DNA of 64,000 nt, taken from assembly GCA_003506435.1 (NCBI GenBank), contig DOAQ01000036.1, positions 1-64,000 of the forward strand, in the 5' to 3' direction. The stretch is from Prolixibacteraceae bacterium (lineage in GTDB: Bacteria > Bacteroidota > Bacteroidia > Bacteroidales > Prolixibacteraceae). The position numbers and the translations under genes were made by a program. Below, in pieces: positions 24,516 through 34,400 of this stretch. The stretch's first letter is position 1; each line of letters begins with the position of its first letter. The notes beneath the pieces are model-generated. The model was not told where the DNA came from. It worked only from the letters and a program-made list of their open reading frames with translations, and made no database searches.

Positions 24516-26684
24516 ATGGAGAAAATAGTTGTAGTTGATAATAAGGAGCGTTTGGAAGAATATGCCAGAACAATTGAAAAGTTCTTTGTCTTGTATACAA
24601 AAAGTTTTCCCGATGCGGATGAACGCGAAGACCCTCAGATCATCATCCGAAGGATACATGACGGGAATTTTAAACCATATTCTCCTTCTACTGCAATTAT
24701 TTTAGCGGTTGGCGATTCCTGTGTTTTTGGTGGGTCAATTGTGGAATATTATCGAGAAAGCCAATGTATGTTGCTTACTTACATTGTTATAGATACGGCA
24801 TCGAGAGGCAAAGGAATTGCACGGAAAATACTACACGACGGAATTTCCCATTTTATCAAAACAAAAGGAGAACATGTAAAAGCGGTATTTTTCGAATCGA
24901 ATATTCCCGGGGAAACAGATAATGACTCATTCGATCCCTGGCAACGGTACCAGGTATTTTCAAAACTTGGCGCAAAATGGATTGACATTGCCTATGCGCA
25001 GCCGTCGCTTGGAAAAGGAAAAGACCGGGTGTATAACTTGAATTTTTTTATTTTCCCTTCATTCTCCGGTATCGGAAATCGGCTGCAAAAGGAAGTTGTT
25101 GTGTCGTTTATGGACGTTTTTTATCGGGAGTTAGGAGTTGAAAATCCCCAGGCCGACAGCGATTTCAGGACAATGCTCCAAAGCATTGAAGATTGTTCGC
25201 ATGACGGATATATTCCCCTAAAAGAAATGCCCAGGCAGGAACAGAATGTTTTTTCGTTTCAGAATGTTTCTGTGGCATATCATTTTTCGGAACAATTTAT
25301 TGATCCGAAAGGAAAGCAATTGCCTGATGGAATGGTTTCCTGCCCTGTTTTTGGATCTTACGAGTTCGACTTGTTCCAGTTCCGCTTTCAGTCGAAATTG
25401 GGTCGGCCATACCGAACGGTGTGCAAAACCGGGGCTCCGGTTAAAACAATCACTGTCAGGTTTCCTGAAAAGATTGAGTTTATTACAGAGGGGCATTTCG
25501 AAACATTGATAAACCGCCAACCAGAACTTCAGGTTGAAGTGAAACTTAACTGTACCCGTTTCAAAAATGGCAATCACATCTGGACGCTTGTTTTCAATCC
25601 GGTATTGGATTGTTCGTTTACCCAAACCGATATTATCAAGCTGATCAACCTGTTTAACCGGTCGCAGGAATGCAGTAATATTGAATCGTCAACGGTATTT
25701 TTCGATGGACAGCAAAAATTCGATACGATTGAAAGCCTTGCTAAAAGCCTTGCAGTGGTTTGTTCAAAACATTCATTTAATTTGATGTATTCAGGAGTCG
25801 TGCAAGTCGATGCCCCGGGGGATCTTGCTAATCCCGATACAAATTCAGAAGTATGGAAAGAAGTAATCGCAGCCATCGATAAAGTCGCAAAAAACGATTT
25901 TGCAGAAAAAAGTGAACTTGAAAAAAGATACCTGAAGGAAAAAGAAGTGCGGGATATCCTAAACATCATGTGTGGTTTTGCCCTTGGAATATTCGACTAC
26001 AACAGAATGAGCTATGAAGAAGTACTCGACACTATTATGCCGATGACTTCTTCTGTGCATACTTTTGTATTGATGAACAAAGGTATTTTAGCTTCATTTT
26101 CGATGGATGATAAACTGTTTGAAACGGTAAAAAGTAACATCGGGATGAATCCATATTTATTGATTTCAAGTACTGTTCTTGCTTATAACGATACCGAATC
26201 CTCAAAATCGGAAGAAGAGCTTGACGGATTGCTCGACAGTAAAAATCCAGCCGGGAGTTTACGTTACCTGATCAGCAAACGTAAATATCTTGAACGTAAA
26301 ATTAACGAGGAAATCCTTCCTAATGTGTTTCATTATCCCACCGAACGTATTATTTTCGAAAAAGGAATGTCGCACCGGGGAATTTCGGACAGAATCGAAA
26401 ATGTGCGAAACCGTTTTGAGGAATTGGTTTCTCTTATCGATGACGGGATAACCAGCAGAAAAGCGAATTCGGATATCATTGTATCTGTTTTACTTGCTGC
26501 AATATCGATATTGTCGCTGGAGAAGGTTTATGGCAATATCTTTCAGGCAATTGACAAATATGGCAGTTTTGCGGAAGCATGGAAAATTTATGGCATGCGA
26601 TGGCTGGCATTCCTGGCCTTTTTCGTAATAGCCATATCTCTGACAGCCCGTTTTGTTATTCGGAGCAAAAAGAAAATCAAATAA
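24516..26684 (+). CDS. GNAT acetyltransferase fused to a large unknown domain and membrane hairpin
   Basis: 722 residues. Residues 1-185 look like a GNAT fold: CMLLTYIVIDTASRGKGIARKIL carries the acetyl-CoA motif RGKGIA at 97-102. Residues 190-460 form a mixed, beta-rich domain that is not recognised. Residues 460-645 are largely helical with charged, coiled-coil-like stretches (SELEKRYLKEKEVRDIL; RKYLERKINEEILPNVFHYP). Two hydrophobic helices at about 653-668 and 696-714 form a C-terminal hairpin with a basic tail (RSKKKIK). There is no signal peptide, so most of the protein should be cytoplasmic at the inner membrane. Its neighbours (divergent TetR operon, downstream oxidoreductase) give no clear clue. 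Substrate unknown. Confidence 0.75.
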   Translation: MEKIVVVDNKERLEEYARTIEKFFVLYTKSFPDADEREDPQIIIRRIHDGNFKPYSPSTAIILAVGDSCVFGGSIVEYYRESQCMLLTYIVIDTASRGKGIARKILHDGISHFIKTKGEHVKAVFFESNIPGETDNDSFDPWQRYQVFSKLGAKWIDIAYAQPSLGKGKDRVYNLNFFIFPSFSGIGNRLQKEVVVSFMDVFYRELGVENPQADSDFRTMLQSIEDCSHDGYIPLKEMPRQEQNVFSFQNVSVAYHFSEQFIDPKGKQLPDGMVSCPVFGSYEFDLFQFRFQSKLGRPYRTVCKTGAPVKTITVRFPEKIEFITEGHFETLINRQPELQVEVKLNCTRFKNGNHIWTLVFNPVLDCSFTQTDIIKLINLFNRSQECSNIESSTVFFDGQQKFDTIESLAKSLAVVCSKHSFNLMYSGVVQVDAPGDLANPDTNSEVWKEVIAAIDKVAKNDFAEKSELEKRYLKEKEVRDILNIMCGFALGIFDYNRMSYEEVLDTIMPMTSSVHTFVLMNKGILASFSMDDKLFETVKSNIGMNPYLLISSTVLAYNDTESSKSEEELDGLLDSKNPAGSLRYLISKRKYLERKINEEILPNVFHYPTERIIFEKGMSHRGISDRIENVRNRFEELVSLIDDGITSRKANSDIIVSVLLAAISILSLEKVYGNIFQAIDKYGSFAEAWKIYGMRWLAFLAFFVIAISLTARFVIRSKKKIK

Positions 26685-26752
26685 TATCAATTCTTGTATC
26701 TTTATGCCTCTTATTTTCTGTAAGAATAGACAAACCTAATAATAAACAAACC

Positions 26753-28069
26753 ATGACGAATAATCGAAGAGATTTTTTGAAAAATTCGGCAGTGATAGCT
26801 GCCGGTGTTGCAGCAATGCCTACTATTTTAAGCGCTGGCTGTTCTCCCAATGAAAAAATTACTGTGGGCCTGATAGGCGCCCGTGGTCAGGGATGGAGCA
26901 ATATGGAAGCCTTCCTGAGACAAAAAAATGTGGAATGTGCCGCTATTTGTGATGTTGACCAACGGGTGATCGACAAGCGGATTGCCGACACAGAAAAAAT
27001 TCAGGGTAAAAAACCCGATCAATACAAAGATTTCCGAAAACTTCTGGAGCGAAAAGATATTGATGTAATCATCAACGGGACGCCCGACCATTGGCATTGC
27101 ATACCTACAATTTATGCCTGCGAAGCTGGCAAGGATGTTTATACTGAAAAGCCGCTGGCCAATTCAATTGAAGAAACCAACCTGATGGTGAAAGCCGTGA
27201 AACGTTACAAATCGGTGGTTCAGGTAGGGCAGTGGCAGCGTAGCGATCCGCACTGGAAAGCTGCGGTCGACTATCTGCATGCCGGGAACATTGGCCGTAT
27301 TCGTTCGGTGCGAGCCTGGTCATTTGTAGGTTGGAAAACTTCCATTCCGGTAGTTCCCGATGAGCCGACCCCTGACGGTGTTGACTATGATATGTGGTTG
27401 GGCCCGGCTCCCAGTCGTCCATATAACAAAAACCGTTTTCATGCTTCGTTTCGCTGGTACTGGGATTATGCAGGCGGTGTAATGTGCGACTGGGGAGTAC
27501 ATTTGCTCGATTACGCCTTGTACGGGATGAATGAATATGTTCCGAAATCCATTGTTTCGTCAGGTGGCAAATATGCGTTTCCAACCGATGATATGCAAAC
27601 TCCCGATACCATGATGGCAATGTATGACTTTGGAAGTTTTGGCTTGTTGTGGGACCATACCATTGGAATTTACGGTGCACAATTTAAAAATCGGGGACAC
27701 GGCGTTGCTTTCTTCGGAGAATACGGAACGCTGGTGGTCGACCGCGGTGGTTGGGAAGTGATTCCTGAAACCAAAAGTACCGGTAAAAAAGACGGATTCG
27801 AAGGAATGCCCCTGCAACCATCGACCGGAAAAGGACTTGATTTGCACGTGGCGAATTTCCTCGATTGCGTGAAAACCCGTAACAAACCAAATTGCGATAT
27901 TGAAATTGGCGCTCACATTGCCCGTTTTGCCCACCTTGGGAATATTTCGTACCGCCTGGGACGTAAATTAAATTGGGACGGCGACAAGCAGGAATTCATA
28001 AACGACCCGGAAGCTAATACCTATTTAAAAACAAATTATCGCGCTCCGTGGGAGTTGCCGAAAGTATAG
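26753..28069 (+). CDS. Tat-exported Gfo/Idh/MocA family oxidoreductase
   Basis: 438 residues from the ATG at 26753, which directly gives a twin-arginine signal (NNRRDFLKNSAVIAAG) ending in a lipobox-like LSAGC with Cys30. A start at 26579 would bury the signal. The Rossmann motif GLIGARGQG is at 39-47, DVDQR marks the end of the second strand, and TEKPLANSIEE is the Gfo/Idh/MocA cofactor-proximal motif. Exported members bind NAD(P) tightly and act on sugars or aminosugars (glucose-fructose oxidoreductase, GH109-like). It begins the glycan locus and likely handles a released sugar or sugar acid. Confidence 0.9.
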   Translation: MTNNRRDFLKNSAVIAAGVAAMPTILSAGCSPNEKITVGLIGARGQGWSNMEAFLRQKNVECAAICDVDQRVIDKRIADTEKIQGKKPDQYKDFRKLLERKDIDVIINGTPDHWHCIPTIYACEAGKDVYTEKPLANSIEETNLMVKAVKRYKSVVQVGQWQRSDPHWKAAVDYLHAGNIGRIRSVRAWSFVGWKTSIPVVPDEPTPDGVDYDMWLGPAPSRPYNKNRFHASFRWYWDYAGGVMCDWGVHLLDYALYGMNEYVPKSIVSSGGKYAFPTDDMQTPDTMMAMYDFGSFGLLWDHTIGIYGAQFKNRGHGVAFFGEYGTLVVDRGGWEVIPETKSTGKKDGFEGMPLQPSTGKGLDLHVANFLDCVKTRNKPNCDIEIGAHIARFAHLGNISYRLGRKLNWDGDKQEFINDPEANTYLKTNYRAPWELPKV

Positions 28070-28097
28070 GAATTTTAAATTCCAAAATCCAAATCCC

Positions 28098-28135
28098 AAA
28101 ATCCAGAGGCGGTTTAACGGCTGCTTCTGGATTTT
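28098..28135 (+). terminator. Stem-loop after the oxidoreductase gene
   Basis: Perfect 10-base arms AAAATCCAGA and TCTGGATTTT surround an 18-base loop. The T run is short, so it may attenuate rather than stop transcription into the creatininase gene. Confidence 0.5.
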
Positions 28136-28159
28136 GATAATTTTATCTAAACTCAAATC

Positions 28160-28921
28160 ATGAGACCTTACATTTTAGCCGAGACCAATTGGAAGACAGT
28201 AAAAAACACCAATTATCAACTGGCCATTTTGCCTTGGGGCGCCACCGAAGCGCACAATTATCATCTGCCTTATTCAACCGATAATTTTGAAGCCGAAGCG
28301 GTTGCCGTAGGCGCTGCCAAAGTCGCCTGGGAAAAAGGAGTGAAAGTGATTGTGTTGCCCGTCATCCCGTTTGGAGTAAATACCGGACAGCACGATATCA
28401 AGTTGGACATGAATTTGAATCCAAGCACGCAATTTGCAATTCTGAACGATGTTATTGAAACCCTCAACCGGCAGGGCATATACAAATTTGTTATCCTGAA
28501 CAGTCATGGAGGAAACGATTTTCGGCAAATGTTGCGGGAGTTGGGTTTGAAATATCCCAAAATGTTCCTTTCACAAATTGACTGGTACAAAATAAAAGAG
28601 CAGGAAGAGCTGTTCGACGATCTGGGAGAGCATGCAGGCGAGGTGGAAACCAGTATGATGTTATTTTTGAAGCCGGAACTGGTGCTTCCGTTGGACGAAG
28701 CAGGAAACGGTGCTGCCAAACGATTCCGGTTTAAAGGTATTCAGGAAGGATGGGCATGGGCCGAACGTAAATGGAGTATGGTTACCGCCGATACAGGTAT
28801 TGGTGATCCGGCCAAGGCAACTGCCAAAAAAGGGAAACATTTTTACGAACTGATATGCCAAAAAATCGGCGATTATCTTTTTGAACTTTCAGAAGCGGAA
28901 ACGGATGATTGGTATGAATAA
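28160..28921 (+). CDS. Creatininase family amidohydrolase
   Basis: A 253-residue cytoplasmic protein with the family's metal-site motifs: LPWGATEAHNYHLPYSTD supplying Glu30, His32, His35 and Asp41, then NSHGGND at 114-120 and EHAGEVETSMML with His158 and Glu161. Relatives hydrolyse cyclic amides or N-linked amides (creatinine, FAPy, mycofactocin precursor). The typical EQHGPHLP is replaced by EAHNYHLP. Genes of this family often travel with Gfo/Idh/MocA oxidoreductases in Bacteroidota sugar loci, so a role in handling a modified sugar is possible but unproven. It lacks a signal peptide. Confidence 0.87.
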   Translation: MRPYILAETNWKTVKNTNYQLAILPWGATEAHNYHLPYSTDNFEAEAVAVGAAKVAWEKGVKVIVLPVIPFGVNTGQHDIKLDMNLNPSTQFAILNDVIETLNRQGIYKFVILNSHGGNDFRQMLRELGLKYPKMFLSQIDWYKIKEQEELFDDLGEHAGEVETSMMLFLKPELVLPLDEAGNGAAKRFRFKGIQEGWAWAERKWSMVTADTGIGDPAKATAKKGKHFYELICQKIGDYLFELSEAETDDWYE

Positions 28922-28988
28922 ATTCGCAAGGCCGACATAAATTGCGATTTTGACTTGTTCCAGTTTTCTGTTTATGAATTAAAATCAA

Positions 28989-29005
28989 ACTAGACCAACT
29001 AAACC
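28989..29005 (+). promoter_or_regulatory. Leader motif before the first GH78 gene
   Basis: The 17 bases ACTAGACCAACTAAACC touch the start codon. They match, in 14 of 17 positions and at the same distance from the ATG, the leader of the 956-residue protein gene (34758-34774). It may aid translation initiation, since Shine-Dalgarno sequences are rare in this phylum. Confidence 0.4.
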
Positions 29006-31432
29006 ATGAGGAAAATAACCAAAAGTTTGCTCTTGTTGCTGATGATTTGCGAGTGTATCGGCGCTTCCTGTAAAGAGAAAAAACCAGTATCCATAAATTT
29101 GGATCAGAATAAATGGATCAGCAATTGCTCGCCGGTTTTGGTCAATGACTCTTCGATGTACGGAAATCATCCGGCACCGCTGTTTCGTAAAGAATTTGTG
29201 ATTGAGACAACAAAAATCCGCAAAGCAACACTTTCCATTACTGCTGCGGGTTATTACACGGCAACGCTCAATGGCGAAAGGGTTGGAGATATTTACCTTG
29301 ATCCGGCATGGACAAACTTCAGTAAACGAATTTATTATACGGAATATGACTTGACTTCCAACCTGAAAAAAGGCGCCAATTGTTTGGGTATCACGCTGGG
29401 GAATGGCTTTTACAATCCGTTACCATTGAAAATGTGGGGATACCTGAACCTTCGAAATGCATTGTCTACCGGCATTCCTGCGTTCACTGCCCGGTTGGTC
29501 GTAGAATACAACAATGGAAAAACCAGTGAAATTTCCACCAATGATACCTGGAAATTTGCTCCGGGTCCGGTTTTAAAAAATAGTGTTTACCTGGGTGAGT
29601 GGTACGATGCCCGTCTGGAAATTCCGCGATGGGACCGTCCCGGTTTTGATGATTCAGCATGGAAGGATGCCTGTACACTGAATTCTCCGGGCGGAAAACT
29701 TCAGCCACGGTTTTTTCCTCCGGTGAAAATCACGGATAAAATATCACCAGTCGGAATCTCGTCGCCTGCGAAAGATGTTTATCTGGCTGATATGGGAACC
29801 AACTTCGCCGGAATTTATAAAATCAGGATGAAGGGAAATCCCGGAGATACGATTACACTCCGGTTTGGCGAGCGGATCTACAAAGACGGAAGTTTAAATC
29901 CGATGACCACCGTTTGCGGGCAAATTAAGAAAAAAGGCAGGGGAGGCCCCGGAGCTCCGGACATCGCCTGGCAAACAAACACATACGTGTTTGGGAAAAA
30001 CAGCGAAATTTGGTTTTCGCCCGAATTTACCTTCCATACTTTCCGGTACATGGAAATTGAGGGGCTGAAATATCAGCCGCAATTATCCGATATTCAGGGA
30101 TTGGCATTGAATACTGAGGTTGAAGAATGCAACCATTTTGAATGCTCTTCTGAACTTCTGAACTCCATCCAGAAAATGACCCTCCGGACTTTCAAGTCGA
30201 ACCTCATCAGTGTTCAGTCGGATTGCCCGGCACGCGAAAAATTTGGCTATGGCGGCGACATCAACGCTGTTTCCGAAGCGTTTATTTACAATTTCGACAT
30301 GCATGATTTCTACCGGAAATCCATTTACGACTGGGTAGATGCAATGAACGATTCTGTTTTTGTCGATACAGCGCCGTTTGTCGGTCTTCAGTATTGCGGA
30401 ATTAGTTGGGAATCGGCTTTTCTGTTTCTTCAATATCAACTGTATCAGTATTATGGCGATGCGGAAATTATCCGTGAAATGTACGATCTCGATCTGAGAT
30501 GGATGGAAAAAGCAGCCCGTCTGCATCCCGGCCTCATCGTTGACAAAGGGTTGGGCGACCACGAATCGATGATTCCTGTTCCTGTTCAGCTTACCGGAAC
30601 CAGCCATTATTTGCAGGCTGCCGGGGTGATGAAAAAATTTGCTGCACTGATGGGAGATCGTGCCAACGAGAAGAAATTCAGTGAACTGGAAACCAGTCTT
30701 CGAAATAAAATCCAGGAAAAATTCTGGAACACACCCGGTGTTGAAAATCAGAAAATGAACAAGCAAACTTTGTTTTCGACACTGCTTTACGCTGATGTAA
30801 TTCCCGAAAATGGAAAAACAGCCGCTGCCGATTCATTGATGGCTTCAATCAAAAAAGGAGTTGGCGGCCATTTTACAACCGGAATTTTTGGAACAAAATA
30901 TATTTTTGAAGCCATGTCACGAGCTGGTTTAACTCAACAGGCTTTTGACATTGTAAACAGCCCTGTCTATCCGGGTTGGGGCTTTATGCTCGAACGCGGC
31001 GCCACCACTTTGTGGGAAACATGGAAAGAGAGCGATAACGTCTATTCCAATTGTCATCCCATGTTTGGAAGCATTTCAGAGTGGTTTTACCGGTGGCTCG
31101 GCGGCATCCGTCCCGATGACAATCATCCCGGGTTTCATAAATTTTATCTGGAACCTCAAACCCCGGAAGGGCTGAATTATGTGAAAACATCCTACAAAAC
31201 TCCTTTTGGCTATATCAAATCGGCCTGGGAAAAATCGGCTTCAGGAGAAATTAACTATGAAATTACCGTTCCGGAAGGGACAACGGCCATGTTCAAAACG
31301 ATACAGGGGAAAGGCCATGCAATAGAAATTAGTAGTGGTTCGAAACTGGTAAAAATCAGTGAATCTGACTACAATAATGGTTATCTGGTCAGGGAACTCG
31401 GTGCCGGTAATTATATTATCACGAAAAAATGA
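29006..31432 (+). CDS. Alpha-L-rhamnosidase, family GH78 (long form)
   Basis: 808 residues that remove terminal alpha-L-rhamnose from glycans. The signal ends in a lipobox (CIGASC, Cys22), so it is probably a surface or periplasmic lipoprotein. An N-terminal beta domain (about 50-230; YYTATLNGERVGDIYLDPAWTNF) and a further beta domain precede the (alpha/alpha)6 catalytic domain, which opens with SDCPAREKFGYGGD near residue 405, the conserved acid-rich segment of GH78. A C-terminal beta domain follows (about 710-808), containing GGIRPDDNHPGF. Its last codons overlap a possible early start of the next gene, so the pair is co-transcribed. Confidence 0.92.
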   Translation: MRKITKSLLLLLMICECIGASCKEKKPVSINLDQNKWISNCSPVLVNDSSMYGNHPAPLFRKEFVIETTKIRKATLSITAAGYYTATLNGERVGDIYLDPAWTNFSKRIYYTEYDLTSNLKKGANCLGITLGNGFYNPLPLKMWGYLNLRNALSTGIPAFTARLVVEYNNGKTSEISTNDTWKFAPGPVLKNSVYLGEWYDARLEIPRWDRPGFDDSAWKDACTLNSPGGKLQPRFFPPVKITDKISPVGISSPAKDVYLADMGTNFAGIYKIRMKGNPGDTITLRFGERIYKDGSLNPMTTVCGQIKKKGRGGPGAPDIAWQTNTYVFGKNSEIWFSPEFTFHTFRYMEIEGLKYQPQLSDIQGLALNTEVEECNHFECSSELLNSIQKMTLRTFKSNLISVQSDCPAREKFGYGGDINAVSEAFIYNFDMHDFYRKSIYDWVDAMNDSVFVDTAPFVGLQYCGISWESAFLFLQYQLYQYYGDAEIIREMYDLDLRWMEKAARLHPGLIVDKGLGDHESMIPVPVQLTGTSHYLQAAGVMKKFAALMGDRANEKKFSELETSLRNKIQEKFWNTPGVENQKMNKQTLFSTLLYADVIPENGKTAAADSLMASIKKGVGGHFTTGIFGTKYIFEAMSRAGLTQQAFDIVNSPVYPGWGFMLERGATTLWETWKESDNVYSNCHPMFGSISEWFYRWLGGIRPDDNHPGFHKFYLEPQTPEGLNYVKTSYKTPFGYIKSAWEKSASGEINYEITVPEGTTAMFKTIQGKGHAIEISSGSKLVKISESDYNNGYLVRELGAGNYIITKK

Positions 31433-31461
31433 GTGGAAAAAAACTAATAAATCGATTGACC

Positions 31462-34400
31462 ATGAAGAAAATATACAGACTAATGATATTTGTTTTTGTG
31501 ACAATATTGTTTGCAGCATGTGCTGTCAACCAGAAACAAATTTCGGATAAAGAGCTCGAAAGTGGTTTTGTCATCCCACCTGATTCGATTCAAACCAGCG
31601 TTTACTGGTATTGGATTTCCGACAACATTACAAAAGAAGGCGTTATTAAAGATCTTCAATCAATGAAAAAAGCCGGTATTAACCGGGCATTTATCGGAAA
31701 TATTGGGCTCGAAGGAGTACCTTATGGAAAGGTAAAAATGTTTAGCGACGAATGGTGGGACATCCTTCATGCAGCTTTAAAAACAGCTACAGAACTGAAC
31801 ATTGAAATTGGTATTTTCAATTCCCCAGGTTGGAGCCAATCGGGGGGTCCTTGGATAAATTCAGAGGAAGCTATGCGTTACCTTACTGCTTCTGAATTGC
31901 GTGTAAAAGGTCCGCAGAAATTGTCTCAGAAGCTTGAAAAACCAATCGAACTTTTTCAGGATGTGAAGCTGATTGCTTATCCAACTCCTAAAGATGACCA
32001 GCTTGTGCTGAATACTCAAAACGGTAAAATTAATTCGTCGCCGCGTGTTGCCGATTTATCGAAAATATTTGATGGAGATAATAAAACAGGTGTCAATATT
32101 CCTTCAGGAGAAGAATTTGTAATTGATTTGGAAGCCAATACTGCATTTACCGCACGAAGCTTATCTGTTCGTACTACCGAACAACCATTGAATGCTTCGG
32201 CTGTTCTTCAGGCAAAAGAATCAAACGGCATATTTCGCACCCTTTCCGAATTTCAGATCAACCGTTCCAATCCTGCCCTAAATGTAGGTTTTGAACCGTA
32301 TGCCCCAGTGGTGGTGTCGTTTCCGGCAACCACTGCAACTTGCTTCCGTTTGATAGTGAAAAATGCAAAACCTGAAACCGGCTTGGCCGAAGTGGTAATT
32401 TCAGCATCACCTCGTGTTGAACGCTATGCCGAAAAAACACTGGCAAAAATGCATCCGACCCCGCTCCCATACTGGCACGAATATCAATGGCCACAACAAC
32501 CCGAACCGGATGACCAATCAACGGTAATAGATGCTTCGAAGGTGATTGATATTTCGCAGTATTTGTCGGCTGACGGAACCCTTACATGGGATATTCCGGA
32601 AGGTGAATGGATCATCCTACGTACCGGCATGACCCCAACAGGTACCAAAAACGGCCCTGCTTCGCCCGAAGCTACTGGCTACGAAGTGGATAAAATGAGT
32701 AAAAAACATGTAGAGAAACATTTCTATGGGCACATGGGCGAAATACTAAAACGCATTCCTGAAGCTGACCGCAAATGTTTTAAGGTAGTAGTCCAGGATA
32801 GTTATGAAATGGGAGGACAGAATTTTACCGATGATTTTCTATCTGAATTTAAACAACGCTATGGATATGATCCGTTCCCGTATTTATTGGTATACAGAGG
32901 ACTGGTTGTGAACAGCGAGCTGGAGTCAGACCGCTTTTTATGGGATATGCGTCGTCTGGTTGCCGACAAAGTAGCTTACGATTATGTAGGTGGACTGAGA
33001 GATATCAGTCATAAATATGGATTACATACCTGGCTTGAATGTTACGGTCATTGGGGTTTTCCCAGTGAATTTCTGATGTATGGCGGGCAATCGGATGAAA
33101 TTGGTGGAGAGTTTTGGAGCGAAGGCGAACTGGGAAACATTGAGAATCGTGCGGCAACATCCTGTGGCCATATTTACGGGAAAAATAAAATTTCAGCCGA
33201 ATCGAATACCTGTTCGGGTAAGCCTTTTTCCCGTTATCCTGCAGTTATCAAGCAACGAAGTGACCGGTTTTTTGCCGAAGGTATTAATAACACCTTGCTG
33301 CACGTATATATTACACAGCCATACGAAGATAAAAATCCGGGGATGAATGCATGGTTTGGAAACGAGTTCAACCGTAAGAATACCTGGTTTTCACAGATAG
33401 ATGTGTACACCGCTTATTTGAAACGTACCAACTATATGCTTCAACAGGGGTTAAATGTTGCTGATGTCGCTTATTTTATTGGTGAAGACACTCCGAAAAT
33501 GACAGGAATTACTGATCCTGCGCTTCCTGTTGGGTACCAATTCGACTACATGAATGCTGAAGTAATCGAAAAATACATGACCGTAAAAGATGGATTGATC
33601 ACTTTGCCTCACGGAACGCAATACCGTATTCTGGTACTTCCCAAATTAGAAACCATGCGGCCTGAATTGCTGGAAAAAATCAAAGCGCTGGTAAATGAAG
33701 GAGCTGTTATTTTAGGACCTGCCCCCAAACGTTCACCCAGCTTACAAAACCAGCCTGCCGCCGATAAACAAGTGCAGACAATGGCTTCCGAACTTTGGGG
33801 TGAAGTGGATGGCTTAACTGTAAAATCAAGGAGGTTCGGAAAAGGTATTGTAATGAACGGAATGAGTATGGAAGAGGCTTTTACTCAAATCAACTGTGTA
33901 CCCGACTGTAAATTGCCCGAAGATCGTACCATTCATTATGGACACCGAACCATGGGTATTGGCGAAATTTATTTTATAACCAATCAAACAGACAAAACAC
34001 AACTGGTCAATCCTGAATTCAGGGTAAAAGGATTGCAACCCGAACTTTGGGAAGCTACAACCGGCTACATGCGCGATCTGCCAGCATATACCCAAAAGGG
34101 AAACATCACTGTTGTCCCATTAAAATTAGCGCCTTACGAAAGTGTATTTGTAGTTTTCCGCAAAAAAGCAGATATAGCTTCAGTTCGTGGGGTAGAAGCT
34201 AATTATCCGGAGCCAACTATGCTGGCCGATTTAAAAGGTCCATGGACTGTTGTATTCAATCCGTCGCAACGTGGACCAGAAGAACCAATTGTTTTTGAAA
34301 CCCTTCAGGATTGGACTACATCGGCAGATGACCGCATCAAATATTATTCAGGAACAGCGTTCTATACCTGTAAATTTAACCTGGAACAATTGCCCGAAGA

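Noticed and set aside
30083..30766. Long open frame antisense to the first GH78 gene
   Set aside because: It is a shadow of the glycosidase coding bias, with no start signals or family resemblance.
31429..31461. ATG overlapping the GH78 stop codon as the GH106 start
   Set aside because: It adds eleven charged residues ahead of an otherwise well-formed lipoprotein signal.
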